NCBI GenBank assembly: GCA_900552655.1
Contig: USAE01000024.1
Coordinates: 1-22,088 of the forward strand
DNA length: 22,088 nt
Direction: 5' to 3'
DNA from: an uncultured Clostridium sp.
GTDB taxonomy: Bacteria > Bacillota > Clostridia > TANB77 > CAG-508
The notes under the pieces were generated by a model. It ran no database searches. It saw nothing but the letters and a program-made list of their open reading frames with translations, and was not told the origin of the DNA. Shown piece by piece: positions 7,956-16,301 of this stretch. A program made the position numbers and the translations under genes. How positions within the stretch are numbered: position 1 is the first letter of the stretch; each line of letters opens with the position of its first letter.

Positions 7956-9239
7956 TTATTTTATTTTTGCGTTTTTTACTACAAATTCTATTGCTTTTTC
8001 TGTTTCTAAACTTCCTTTTAGGTAGTTCTTTAATGCTTCATTTTGTTCTAATTCTTTTGCTTCTTTTCCGTAATTTTTAGCCATTTCTTCTAATTTTTCT
8101 GTTACATCTTTATCGCTTGCTTCTATTTTTTCTTTTTTAACGATCGCTTCAATTACTAACCTTGATTTAACAGCTTCTTTTGCTTGTTCTTCATAATCTT
8201 TTCTAAACTCAGATTCTGTTTTTCCAATCATTGATAAATAGCTATCTAATGTTAAACCTTGGTATTGTAATCTTGTTTTCATATCGTTTACCATGTTGTC
8301 TATTTCTGTTTCTATCATACCAGATGGAATATCTATTTCTGTGTTGTCACAAACTGCTTTTACAGCCATGTCTTGTGTTTCGAATTTTACTCTATCTTCG
8401 TTTTCTTTTTCTAATTTTTCTTTTATGCTTGCTTTTAATTCTTTTAATGTATCAAATTCGCTAACATCTTTAGCAAATTCATCATCTAATTTAGGTAATT
8501 CTTTTTTCTTTATTTCGTTTACTTTTACTTTGAAAATAGCATCTTTTCCAGCTAATTCTTTAGAAAAATATTCTTCTGGGAATTTAACTTTAATATCTCT
8601 TTCTTCTGCTAATTTCATTCCTACTATTTGATCTTCGAATCCTGGTATAAATGTGTTGCTTCCTATTTCTAGTTCGTATCCTTCTGCTTTTCCACCTTCG
8701 AATGCTTTTTCGTCTACAAATCCTTCGAAGTCTATTACAGCTATATTTCCTTTTTCTACTGCTTTATCTTCTACTGTAACAATTCTAGAATTTCTTTCTT
8801 GCATATGTCCTAACTCATGATCTATATCTTCATCTTTTACAGTATACTCTACTTTTTTAAGTTCTATACCTTTATATTTACCTAATTCTACTTCTGGTTT
8901 TGTTTGAACTGTAGCTGTAAAGATTAAGTCTTTTCCTTTTTCCATTTGTTTTATATCGAATTCTGGATAACTTACAGCTGTTACATCATTTTCTTTTAAT
9001 TCTTTATCGTATTCTTCTTTTAATATTTCGTTAAAAGCATCTTCGTAAAAAATACTTTCTCCATAGTATTTTTCTACTATTTTCATTGGAGCTTTACCTT
9101 TTCTAAATCCTGGTATATTAAAATATTTAGCTGTTTGGAAGTATACTTTTTTAATTGCTTCTTCAAACTTTTCAGCTGCTACTGTAAATTCTAATTTTAA
9201 TTCATTTTTGTTATCTGTTTTTTCTACTTTTATACTCAT
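7956..9239 (-). CDS. tig: trigger factor (ribosome-bound chaperone and prolyl isomerase)
   Basis: Binds the ribosomal exit tunnel and folds nascent chains. The 427-residue length is standard. The N-terminal domain carries the ribosome-docking signature GFRKGKAP (44-51). The middle FKBP-type prolyl isomerase domain (about 150-240) includes GNIAVIDFEGFVDE and the segment FIPGFEDQIVGM. The C-terminal half is the helical chaperone domain. ATG 9239 follows AAAGGG. It has its own strong promoter at 9291-9318 and stands upstream of clpP-clpX, so nascent-chain folding and degradation genes sit together. Confidence 0.97.
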   Translation of the reverse strand: MSIKVEKTDNKNELKLEFTVAAEKFEEAIKKVYFQTAKYFNIPGFRKGKAPMKIVEKYYGESIFYEDAFNEILKEEYDKELKENDVTAVSYPEFDIKQMEKGKDLIFTATVQTKPEVELGKYKGIELKKVEYTVKDEDIDHELGHMQERNSRIVTVEDKAVEKGNIAVIDFEGFVDEKAFEGGKAEGYELEIGSNTFIPGFEDQIVGMKLAEERDIKVKFPEEYFSKELAGKDAIFKVKVNEIKKKELPKLDDEFAKDVSEFDTLKELKASIKEKLEKENEDRVKFETQDMAVKAVCDNTEIDIPSGMIETEIDNMVNDMKTRLQYQGLTLDSYLSMIGKTESEFRKDYEEQAKEAVKSRLVIEAIVKKEKIEASDKDVTEKLEEMAKNYGKEAKELEQNEALKNYLKGSLETEKAIEFVVKNAKIK

Positions 9240-9290
9240 TTATTTCAACCCTTTCGCTTTATTATCCTTATAGTTTTCTAATGCCCTCAT

Positions 9291-9318
9291 ATTATATCAC
9301 AAATTATGTGAATTGCAA
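9291..9318 (-). promoter_or_regulatory. sigma-A-type promoter for tig
   Basis: On minus: TTGCAA (9318-9313), a 16-base spacer, and TATAAT (9296-9291) with preceding TGTGA, giving extended -10 TGATATAAT. The 5' leader is about 45 bases. Confidence 0.7.
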
Positions 9319-9369
9319 GTGCTTTGCCCATAATATTACAATAATTTTACAATTTTATTAATTTATATA

Positions 9370-10059
9370 CTAAAATAATTTTACAAGATCAAAGTTTGTA
9401 TAGTCACAACTTGTCATAATATATTGTATATTATCTATATTTTTTTCTACAATGAATTTATGTGCTGGTCCATGTAAATGCCCATATATACACTTTGTTA
9501 CATTATATTCTTCCATAACTCTTACAAAATCCGAAATTTCATTTGTTTTTAGTGGTGGGTAATGTAAACATACTATAATTTCTTTATCTGTTCCATATTT
9601 TTTTACTGCATCTTCTAAAGACAATTTTAATCTTTGTATTTCTCTATTATATATCTTTTCATCATCTTCTTGTAGGTCAGTAAAATTCCAACCCCTTGTT
9701 CCACAAATTATTTTTCCTTCGAACTCGTAACTATTGTTATATAGAAAATTTATATCATTAAATCCTATTTCATTTATATATTTTTTCATTTTAGTTAAAG
9801 TTCCCCACCAATAATCGTGGTTTCCTTTTATTAATATTTTCTTTCCTGGCAATTTATGTATAAATTCGAAATCTTTATATGTGTCCTTTAAGTCCATAGA
9901 CCAAGAAAAATCTCCGCCTAAAATAACTAAATCACTTTCTTTTACTTTACTATTCCAGTTTTCTTTTATCTTATTTTCATAATTTTTCCACCCAAATATA
10001 TCCATTGGTTTGTCTGTGTTATATGATAAATGTAAATCTGAAATTGCATAAATCGACAT
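9370..10059 (-). CDS. metallophosphoesterase (COG1768-like predicted phosphohydrolase)
   Basis: Calcineurin-like phosphoesterase of unknown substrate, predicted cytosolic (229 residues, no signal peptide). The dinuclear metal motifs are in order: SDLHLS with D8 and H10, ILGGDFSW, IKGNHDYWW, VCLHYPPL and IYGHLHGPAH. The GDFSW and NHDYWW variants match the COG1768 type rather than YfcE or CpdA, as I recall it. ATG 10059 is preceded by AGAGGT. It lies 17 bases after tsaD and is the last gene of the M50 protease-tsaD unit. No clear terminator follows, so transcripts may continue into tig. Confidence 0.88.
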   Translation of the reverse strand: MSIYAISDLHLSYNTDKPMDIFGWKNYENKIKENWNSKVKESDLVILGGDFSWSMDLKDTYKDFEFIHKLPGKKILIKGNHDYWWGTLTKMKKYINEIGFNDINFLYNNSYEFEGKIICGTRGWNFTDLQEDDEKIYNREIQRLKLSLEDAVKKYGTDKEIIVCLHYPPLKTNEISDFVRVMEEYNVTKCIYGHLHGPAHKFIVEKNIDNIQYIMTSCDYTNFDLVKLF

Positions 10060-10076
10060 TTTTTGACCTCTTTCTA

Positions 10077-11066
10077 TTATAATTTTAAATTTGGTACAGC
10101 ATTTAAATTTAAATCCGAAAAATTATCTTTTAAGTAATTATAGTATCCTGCAGAAGCTATCATTGCTGCATTATCTGTACATAATTTAAGTTCTGGATAA
10201 TATACTTGTATGTTTTCTTTTTCCTCTAATTCCTTAAATGCCTTTCTAATATAGCTATTAGCAGATACTCCTCCTGCCAAAGCTATTTTATTTATCTTTG
10301 TTTCTTTTACAGCCATTTTTGTATTTTTTAATAAAATTTCTGCTACATCCTTTTCAAAACTTGCTGCTAAGTCTGCTTTATTTATATTGGGATTTTTATG
10401 GTGTAAATTAATTATTGCTGTCTTTAATCCACTAAAGCTAAAGTTTAATCCTTCTACATGTACTTTTGGTAGTTCTATATTTGGAGTTCCTTCTTTTGCT
10501 AATTTATCCATCTTAGGACCTCCTGGATATCCTAATCCTATAACTCTTGCAATTTTGTCAAACGCTTCTCCAACCGCATCGTCCTTAGTTTTTCCTAATA
10601 TTTCAAATTCTGTATAATCTTTTACTAGTACAAGTTGTGTATTTCCTCCAGATATTAATAGTGTTAAAAAAGGAGGTTTTAAGTCTTTATATGTTATATA
10701 ATTTGCTGCAATATGACCTTGAATGTGGTTTACACCTATAAGTGGTTTATTTGCCGCATAGCTTAATGCTTTGGCATAAGAAACACCTACCAATAAAGCA
10801 CCTACTAACCCTGGACCATATGTACATGCAACTGCATCTATGTCATCAATTTTTATATTAGCTTCTTTTAAAGCTTCTTTCATTACTGGTGATATATTTT
10901 CTACATGATTTCTAGAAGCAATCTCTGGCACAACTCCACCATATAATTCGTGAATACTTATTTGTGTATTTATTACATTTGATAATACTTCCCTTCCATT
11001 TTTCACAATAGAAACAGAAGTTTCGTCACAACTTGACTCTATTCCTAATATTATTACGTCTTTCAT
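10077..11066 (-). CDS. tsaD: tRNA N6-adenosine threonylcarbamoyltransferase TsaD
   Basis: Transfers the threonylcarbamoyl group to A37 of ANN-decoding tRNAs, with TsaB and TsaE encoded elsewhere. From ATG 11066 it has 329 residues. It opens with ILGIESSCDET, then GGVVPEIASRNH, GPGLVGALLVG, the metal-binding pair H114 and H118 (NHIQGH), ISGGNTQLV, and the late ALAGGVSANS and CTDNAAMIA. The frame stays open upstream to 11168, but the earlier residues are unlike the family, and AAAGGAG sits right before ATG 11066, overlapping the stop of the M50 gene (11-base gap). The shorter start is therefore chosen. Confidence 0.97.
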   Translation of the reverse strand: MKDVIILGIESSCDETSVSIVKNGREVLSNVINTQISIHELYGGVVPEIASRNHVENISPVMKEALKEANIKIDDIDAVACTYGPGLVGALLVGVSYAKALSYAANKPLIGVNHIQGHIAANYITYKDLKPPFLTLLISGGNTQLVLVKDYTEFEILGKTKDDAVGEAFDKIARVIGLGYPGGPKMDKLAKEGTPNIELPKVHVEGLNFSFSGLKTAIINLHHKNPNINKADLAASFEKDVAEILLKNTKMAVKETKINKIALAGGVSANSYIRKAFKELEEKENIQVYYPELKLCTDNAAMIASAGYYNYLKDNFSDLNLNAVPNLKL

Positions 11067-11077
11067 TTTTTCTCCTT

Positions 11078-11797
11078 TTAAAATATTGCAAATCCTATAT
11101 TTAATAACGCCCCTAGTATAGCATTTATTATAGGTGATGTAATACTTGAAGCAATTGGTGTAAGCCAAATGACAATAAAAGCTATATAAAATATGTTTTC
11201 ATGCTCTATAAACCATCTTCTTGCATTTACAGGTAAAAAATGTGCTAATATTTTTGAACCATCTAATGGTGGTAACGGAATTAGATTAAATACTCCTAAA
11301 CCTATATTAACAATAATAATATTTAAAATTACTGTTGTTATTATTCCATTTGCCATTGTCCATATTGTTGGCACAAATGTTACTAAAGCTGCAAATATGA
11401 GAGAAAACACAAGTGCTAATATAAAGTTCATAAGTGGTCCTGCAACCGAAACAATTGCTTCTGCTGCACTCATAGAAACTCTACCCTTAAAATTTCTTGG
11501 ATTTATTTGTACTGGTTTACCCCAACCAATATGTGCAAATATAAGCATTACAATACCTATTGGGTCCAAATGTGATAATGGATTTAAGCTCAATCTTCCT
11601 TGCATTTTTGGTGTTTCATCACCAAGTTTTACTGCTGCTAAGGCATGTGCATATTCGTGAAATGTAATTGCTATTAATACTCCTGGTATACTTAATACTA
11701 GTCCTAACAAGTCTACTCTTCCTGTCATAATATTGGTTATAATCATAATTAATAATAATATGTATAAATAACTTCCCCCTCCTGGAAAATAAAACAT
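11078..11797 (-). CDS. site-2 protease family (M50) membrane metalloprotease, YwhC-like
   Basis: Polytopic intramembrane zinc protease homologue of 239 residues. The zinc motif HEYAH (H47, E48, H51) lies in a membrane helix, and the second motif NLIPLPPLDG supplies the third zinc ligand (Asp). Hydrophobic segments occur at about 9-25, 33-55, 85-115, 125-165 and near both ends of the C-terminal third. There is no PDZ domain, so it belongs to the short M50B type rather than RseP. The substrate is unknown. ATG 11797 follows AAAGGAGAG. It is the first gene of the unit with tsaD and the metallophosphoesterase; the likely -10 TATATT with preceding TGTGA lies at about 11850-11855. Confidence 0.88.
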   Translation of the reverse strand: MFYFPGGGSYLYILLLIMIITNIMTGRVDLLGLVLSIPGVLIAITFHEYAHALAAVKLGDETPKMQGRLSLNPLSHLDPIGIVMLIFAHIGWGKPVQINPRNFKGRVSMSAAEAIVSVAGPLMNFILALVFSLIFAALVTFVPTIWTMANGIITTVILNIIIVNIGLGVFNLIPLPPLDGSKILAHFLPVNARRWFIEHENIFYIAFIVIWLTPIASSITSPIINAILGALLNIGFAIF

Positions 11798-11849
11798 AAC
11801 ATTCTCTCCTTTGTAATTAAATTTATACCTATATTTTTTATAGTTTTAT

Positions 11850-11860
11850 TTTTATGAAAT
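11850..11860 (-). promoter_or_regulatory. possible extended -10 promoter for the M50-tsaD unit
   Basis: On minus, TTGTGATATATT matches the extended -10 seen before tig, rlmN and rsgA. No good -35 is found at 16-17 bases; that position falls inside the lysS terminator hairpin. Confidence 0.35.
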
Positions 11861-11875
11861 ATATCACAATTGGCA

Positions 11876-11906
11876 AAAAAATTCCACTATTTAAGTGGAA
11901 TTTTTT
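11876..11906 (-). terminator. intrinsic terminator of lysS
   Basis: AAAAAATTCCACT (11876-11888) pairs perfectly with AGTGGAATTTTTT (11894-11906) around a 5-base loop. A T-run follows on both strands, so it can work in either direction. It lies 64 bases past the lysS stop. Confidence 0.85.
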
Positions 11907-11969
11907 ATTTATCTAATTAACTAGTTTTAATAAATATCTATCTTCATTATTATGTTTCTTTCTTCATCT

Positions 11970-13913
11970 TTAATAAAGCTTTGCACCTGCTGGAATTCTG
12001 TCATCTACCATAAGAAGATTTAATCCTTCATGGCCATCTTCTTCGTGAACTGCTGAAATCAACATTCCCTCAGAATCAATTCCCATCATCTTTTTAGGTG
12101 GTAAATTTACAATAGCAATTGCAGTCTTTCCTACAAGTTCTTCCGGTTCGTAATACTCGTGAATGCCACTTAAAATTACACGGTTTTTGCGTTCACCATC
12201 ATTTAATGTGAATTTAAGCAATTTCTTTGACTTAGGTACTGCTTCGCAAGCCAAAATCTTTACTGCACGGTAGTCTAACTTTGCAAATGTATCAAAATCA
12301 ATCATTTCTTTAAAGATTGGTTCAATCTTTACATTTGAAAAATCAATCTTACAAGGCTCTGCTTTTTCATTGCTTTTAGAATCATCGTAAGTTTTTTTAC
12401 TTACATCATTTCCCACATTTACATCTTTTAAAGGTTTCATTGTTGGGAATAATAATACATCTCTTATTGATGCAGCATCTGTTAATAACATAACAAATCT
12501 ATCTATTCCTATTCCTAATCCTCCTGTAGGAGGTAAACCTATTTCTAATGCGTTAATATAATCTTCATCCATCATTCCTGCTTCGTCGTCGCCAGCATCT
12601 CTTGCTTCAACCTGTTTTTTAAATCTTTCATATTGGTCAATTGGATCATTTAATTCAGAAAAAGCATTACCATATTCTCTTCCACCTATAAATATTTCAA
12701 ATCTTTCTGTAAGTCTTTGGTCTTCTTGTTTTCTTTTTGCAAGTGGAGAAATTTCTACTGGATAATCATATATAAATGTTGGTTGTACTAGTGTTTTTTC
12801 TACATATTCATCAAAGAATAAACTAATAACATCTCCTCTAGTTTCTTTAGTTTTATCTGGAATTTCTATTCCTTTTTCTTTAGCCAAAGCTACTGCTTCT
12901 GCATCTGTATTTATGTTATTAAAGTCTATTCCTGTAGCTTCTTTAATAGAATCTATCATTGTAATTCTTTTAAATTTAGGTGTTAAGTCTATTTCTTGTC
13001 CTTGATATGTTATTTTTGTTGTTCCTAAAACTCTTTTTGCTACTTCTGAAAATAATTCTTCTGTTATGTTCATCATGTCATTATAGTCTTGGTATGCAGC
13101 ATATAGTTCTATAGATGTAAATTCTGGATTATGTCTTATATCCATTCCTTCATTTCTAAATATTCTACCCATTTCATATACTTTATCATAACCACCAACA
13201 ATTAATCTCTTTAAATTTAATTCTGTAGCAATTCTTAAATACATATCTATATTTAACGCATTGTGATGTGTTATAAAAGGTTTTGCTGTTGCACCACCAG
13301 AAATTGTATTTAGCATTGGTGTATCTACTTCTAGGTAACCTTTTTCATCTAAAATATTTCTTATTTCTTTTATTATTTTACTTCTAATTTCAAATGTTTT
13401 TTTAACTTCTGGATTTACTATTAAATCTACATATCTTTGTCTGTATCTTAAATCTGGGTCTTTTAAACCATGAAATTTCTCTGGTAATGGTCTTAAAGAT
13501 TTAGATAACAATGTTACTTCTTTTGCATGTACAGATATTTCACCTGTTTTTGTTTTAAATACAAAACCTTTAATTCCTATAAAGTCACCTATATCATAAG
13601 TTTTAAAAGCTTTATAACTTTCTTCACCTAAATCGTTTACACTAACATAGCTTTGTATTTTTTCGTCACTATCTTGTATAGTACAAAATGAAGCTTTTCC
13701 CATTATTCTTTTAGCAATTATTCTACCTGCAACAGATACATCTTTTTCTTCATAAGATTCATAATCTGCTTTTATTTGACCAGCTGTTTCAGTTCTGTCG
13801 TATTTTGTTATAGCAAATGGATCTTTTCCTTCATTTCTTAGTTCATCTAATTTTTCTCTTCTAACTTTCATTAATTGATTTATATCTACTTCTTCATTAA
13901 CCTTATTGTCCAT
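11970..13913 (-). CDS. lysS: lysine--tRNA ligase with fused C-terminal tRNA-binding (Trbp111/EMAP-like) domain
   Basis: Class II lysyl-tRNA synthetase, longer (647 residues) than the usual ~495-505. The N-terminal OB anticodon-binding domain (about 55-150) is followed by the class II core with motif 2 (FRNEGMDIRHNPEFT) and motif 3 (GLGIGIDRF). The core ends near residue 497. After a polar linker (about 498-520), residues 521-647 form an extra domain like the C-terminus of MetRS, with FAKLDYRAVKIL, KLLKFTLNDGE, SGIHEYY.PEELVGK, NLPPKKMMGIDSEGM and a PAGAKLY end. All 12 Ile codons of this extra domain are ATT or ATC, none ATA, and Lys is mostly AAG, unlike the ATA/AAA-rich core. ATG 13913 follows AAGGGAG. 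The leader is short and has no T-box. Confidence 0.96.
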   Translation of the reverse strand: MDNKVNEEVDINQLMKVRREKLDELRNEGKDPFAITKYDRTETAGQIKADYESYEEKDVSVAGRIIAKRIMGKASFCTIQDSDEKIQSYVSVNDLGEESYKAFKTYDIGDFIGIKGFVFKTKTGEISVHAKEVTLLSKSLRPLPEKFHGLKDPDLRYRQRYVDLIVNPEVKKTFEIRSKIIKEIRNILDEKGYLEVDTPMLNTISGGATAKPFITHHNALNIDMYLRIATELNLKRLIVGGYDKVYEMGRIFRNEGMDIRHNPEFTSIELYAAYQDYNDMMNITEELFSEVAKRVLGTTKITYQGQEIDLTPKFKRITMIDSIKEATGIDFNNINTDAEAVALAKEKGIEIPDKTKETRGDVISLFFDEYVEKTLVQPTFIYDYPVEISPLAKRKQEDQRLTERFEIFIGGREYGNAFSELNDPIDQYERFKKQVEARDAGDDEAGMMDEDYINALEIGLPPTGGLGIGIDRFVMLLTDAASIRDVLLFPTMKPLKDVNVGNDVSKKTYDDSKSNEKAEPCKIDFSNVKIEPIFKEMIDFDTFAKLDYRAVKILACEAVPKSKKLLKFTLNDGERKNRVILSGIHEYYEPEELVGKTAIAIVNLPPKKMMGIDSEGMLISAVHEEDGHEGLNLLMVDDRIPAGAKLY

Positions 13914-13944
13914 TAAAATCTCCCTTTCTTTTTAATTTTGCCCT

Positions 13945-13973
13945 ATTATATAACAAATTTGTGATATTGTAAA
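13945..13973 (-). promoter_or_regulatory. sigma-A-type promoter for lysS
   Basis: On minus: TTTACA (13973-13968), a 17-base spacer, and TATAAT (13950-13945). It lies 31 bases before the lysS start, which leaves no room for a T-box or other leader. Confidence 0.7.
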
Positions 13974-14012
13974 CCATTAGCATTACCTAGTTTAATAATT
14001 ATCTACCAAAAA

Positions 14013-14040
14013 AAGATTTAAGAGAATTCTCTTAAATCTT
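14013..14040 (-). terminator. intrinsic terminator after the 14112-14822 gene
   Basis: A perfect 28-base palindrome (AAGATTTAAGAGAA and its complement) is followed on minus by a run of T residues. It also insulates the lysS promoter just downstream. Confidence 0.85.
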
Positions 14041-14111
14041 CTTTTCATTATGACAAATCCAAAAAAGTTTGGTATAATTTACTATTTCCCACTAATACTT
14101 TATGTTATTTT

Positions 14112-14822
14112 TTACATAGAATGCTTTCCTTTTCCACGTTTACTTTTCTTTTCTTTTTTTATTTCTTCTGCATATTTATAAAAGTCATCTAATGCTTTTT
14201 GATGTTTAGAATTTAATATCTGTGTATCTTCTGTAGTTTCCTTTTTAATTTCTTCTTTGTTCTTATTATCAATTGTTTTATCTTCTTCTTTATTTTCTAT
14301 ATTTATATCTTCTAAAGCTGTTTCTCTTTCTTTTCTAATTTTTTCTAGTTTTTTCTCATCTTCTAATTTTTCTATTGCCTTTGGTTCTTTAGAAGCTGCC
14401 TCTTCTTTTAATTCTTTCATTGCTTTTGGCTCTTCTTGTTCTTTTTCTTTTACTTCGTTTATATAATCGTCCTCTTCCCAATCATCTTCATCTCTATCTT
14501 TTCTACTTTTAACATATAAAGAAATTGCAATAATAATACCTAAAAAAGATTGCATTGCTATAGCTAGAGCTATTACTTCTTCCATTGTAAGTGGACCTAT
14601 CTTAGTTTTTTTAGCTTCTATTTCTGGATAACTTAATTCTACCTTTGGTTCTTCTATTTTTTCCTCTATAACTTGATTTATAGAATTTTCACTTTCTATA
14701 TTATTATCTATTTTAGCTTTTCCCTTAGTTGTTACAGTATTTTCTGCTAAGCAAAAGCTGTTTCCTACAATAACACAAAATAATATTATTATAAAGATTA
14801 TTTTCTTGCTTATCTTTTGCAT
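14112..14822 (-). CDS. single-pass membrane protein of unknown function with signal peptide and charged cytoplasmic tail
   Basis: Not recognised. The 236 residues begin with a signal peptide (about 1-26: KK, then a long hydrophobic core ending NSFCLA). A short polar outer part (about 28-78) contains many Glu and Asn residues. One membrane helix (about 83-104) ends in KSRKDR, implying that the C-terminal half is cytoplasmic. That half begins with an acidic patch (DRDEDDWEEDD) and continues as a highly charged Lys/Glu stretch, probably helical or coiled coil, ending in a basic SKRGKGKH tail. ATG 14822 follows a very strong AAGGAGG. The gene has its own promoter (14858-14886) inside the end of the lysozyme gene's transcript and a strong terminator. 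Function unknown. Confidence 0.8.
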   Translation of the reverse strand: MQKISKKIIFIIILFCVIVGNSFCLAENTVTTKGKAKIDNNIESENSINQVIEEKIEEPKVELSYPEIEAKKTKIGPLTMEEVIALAIAMQSFLGIIIAISLYVKSRKDRDEDDWEEDDYINEVKEKEQEEPKAMKELKEEAASKEPKAIEKLEDEKKLEKIRKERETALEDINIENKEEDKTIDNKNKEEIKKETTEDTQILNSKHQKALDDFYKYAEEIKKEKKSKRGKGKHSM

Positions 14823-14857
14823 AATGTGCCTCCTTGCAACACAAATTTTCTATGTTT

Positions 14858-14886
14858 AGTATATAATAAAGTGTTTTTTTCGTCAA
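14858..14886 (-). promoter_or_regulatory. sigma-A-type promoter for the 14112-14822 gene
   Basis: On minus: TTGACG (14886-14881), a 17-base spacer, and TATACT (14863-14858). It begins 12 bases after the stop of the GH25 gene; no terminator separates the two. Confidence 0.65.
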
Positions 14887-14897
14887 TAAAACTTTTC

Positions 14898-16301
14898 TCA
14901 TATTCTTAATTTTTGACCAACATAAATATAATTTATATTTTTAATATTATTTAACTCTGCAATTTCACTTATTCTTTTTCCAAATTTATTAGCTATTTTT
15001 GTTAAAGTGTCACCTCTTTTTACTGTATATATGCAATGTCCACAGTCATATTCACCAATACTTATATTTATTGGAATTTTAATTAATTGATTAATATATA
15101 TATAATTTGCATTTCTAATTCCATTTATATATACTAATCTATTTACTGTAGTATTATATCTTCTTGCTATTCCATATAGTGTGTCACCTCTTTTAACTCT
15201 ATATGTCATATATTTAGTTTGTATGTTCTCTGTATTTTTTATAATAATTAATCTTTGACCAGGATATATTAAATTTGGATTTTTTATATTATTGTTATTT
15301 ACAATATTTCTTACTGTTGTATTAAATCTTTTAGCTATATTATATAAATTATCTCCTTTTTGCACAATATAAATTGTATTGTTTCTATCATCATTCCCAC
15401 TACTTATAGAATTATTTTTAGTTGGAATCAATAATATTTCATTTGCATATATAATATTTGGATTTTTTATGTTATTAATTCTTACAAGTTCAGCAACAGT
15501 TGTATTATATTTTATTGCAATTTCACTTAATGTATCTCCCTTTTTTATTTTATATCTTATATAATTTTCACTACTATCTATATCTGTATTATTATTTGGT
15601 ATCTCTTCTTTATTTTCTAACAATATTTTTTCTGTAAATTTATCTCTATCTACATATCCATTTATTCCTGGAACAGTTCCCTTGTCTGTATATTGAAACC
15701 CTTCCCAACTATTCCATTTTCCGTTGTTTGATGGTTCACTTACATAATATTGTGCAACCCATAAAGGATATCTATTTGCAAGTTCTGCACTAAATATATT
15801 TCTAGCTGATGATGTATTACTATAAATTATCATTTCTTTATTCGTTATTTCTTGTACTCGTTCTAAAAAAACTTTAGAAATTGTATTTATTTCATTTAAA
15901 GATAAATTACCAAAGTTTTCGAAATCCATAGCTAATTTACAATCTGGAATAGTTCCGGCAATTGTATTTGCAAAATGATTAGCTTCTAATAATGCATCTT
16001 CTGTATTCCTAGCTCTTACATAATGATAAAAACCTATATTTAATCCATTTTCTTTAGCTTTTTCATAATTTCTCCTAAAATATCTGTCAACAGTATTTTT
16101 TCCTTCACTCGACTTTATGTACACAAATTTTATATCTGCATTTTTTACTTTTGTAAAATCTATTTCTCCTTGCCAACCACTAACATCTATCCCTTCATAA
16201 GTTTTTCCTGCAGGTTCAATTGCATAAGCATTACTATGAAATATAAGTACAAAATTTGTAAACATATAAATAATAAAAATAACCTTAACAATTAATTTCA
16301 T
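14898..16301 (-). CDS. secreted GH25 lysozyme (N-acetylmuramidase) with four LysM repeats
   Basis: Cleaves the MurNAc-GlcNAc bond of peptidoglycan. The 467-residue protein has a signal peptide ending AYA after residue 27. The GH25 domain (about 34-230) shows GIDVSGWQG with catalytic D39, the acid DFE in LAMDFENFG, YPLWVAQYY and YVDRDKF. Four LysM glycan-binding repeats follow (about 248-293, 310-354, 365-410, 423-467), each with (K/R)(K/R)GDTL or close and an NN/NG-IKN core. The order catalytic domain then LysM, with a signal peptide and no holin or phage genes nearby, fits a host wall-remodelling enzyme rather than a phage endolysin. ATG 16301 follows AGGTGAG. The gene ends in TGA, showing that UGA is a stop here. 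Confidence 0.94.
   Translation of the reverse strand: MKLIVKVIFIIYMFTNFVLIFHSNAYAIEPAGKTYEGIDVSGWQGEIDFTKVKNADIKFVYIKSSEGKNTVDRYFRRNYEKAKENGLNIGFYHYVRARNTEDALLEANHFANTIAGTIPDCKLAMDFENFGNLSLNEINTISKVFLERVQEITNKEMIIYSNTSSARNIFSAELANRYPLWVAQYYVSEPSNNGKWNSWEGFQYTDKGTVPGINGYVDRDKFTEKILLENKEEIPNNNTDIDSSENYIRYKIKKGDTLSEIAIKYNTTVAELVRINNIKNPNIIYANEILLIPTKNNSISSGNDDRNNTIYIVQKGDNLYNIAKRFNTTVRNIVNNNNIKNPNLIYPGQRLIIIKNTENIQTKYMTYRVKRGDTLYGIARRYNTTVNRLVYINGIRNANYIYINQLIKIPINISIGEYDCGHCIYTVKRGDTLTKIANKFGKRISEIAELNNIKNINYIYVGQKLRI

Noticed and set aside
9319..9369. Terminator after the metallophosphoesterase gene
   Set aside because: Only AT-rich direct repeats (TTGTAA) are seen; no stable hairpin with a T-run on minus.
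11067..11168. N-terminal extension of TsaD to an upstream start
   Set aside because: The extra 34 residues overlap the M50 gene, do not look like TsaD, and a perfect AAAGGAG stands before ATG 11066.
13914..14012. T-box or other riboswitch controlling lysS
   Set aside because: The -10 lies about 31 bases before the start codon; there is no room for a leader RNA, and no T-box sequence is visible.
14898..16301. Prophage endolysin
   Set aside because: It has a signal peptide and four LysM repeats, but no holin, tail or packaging genes are near.
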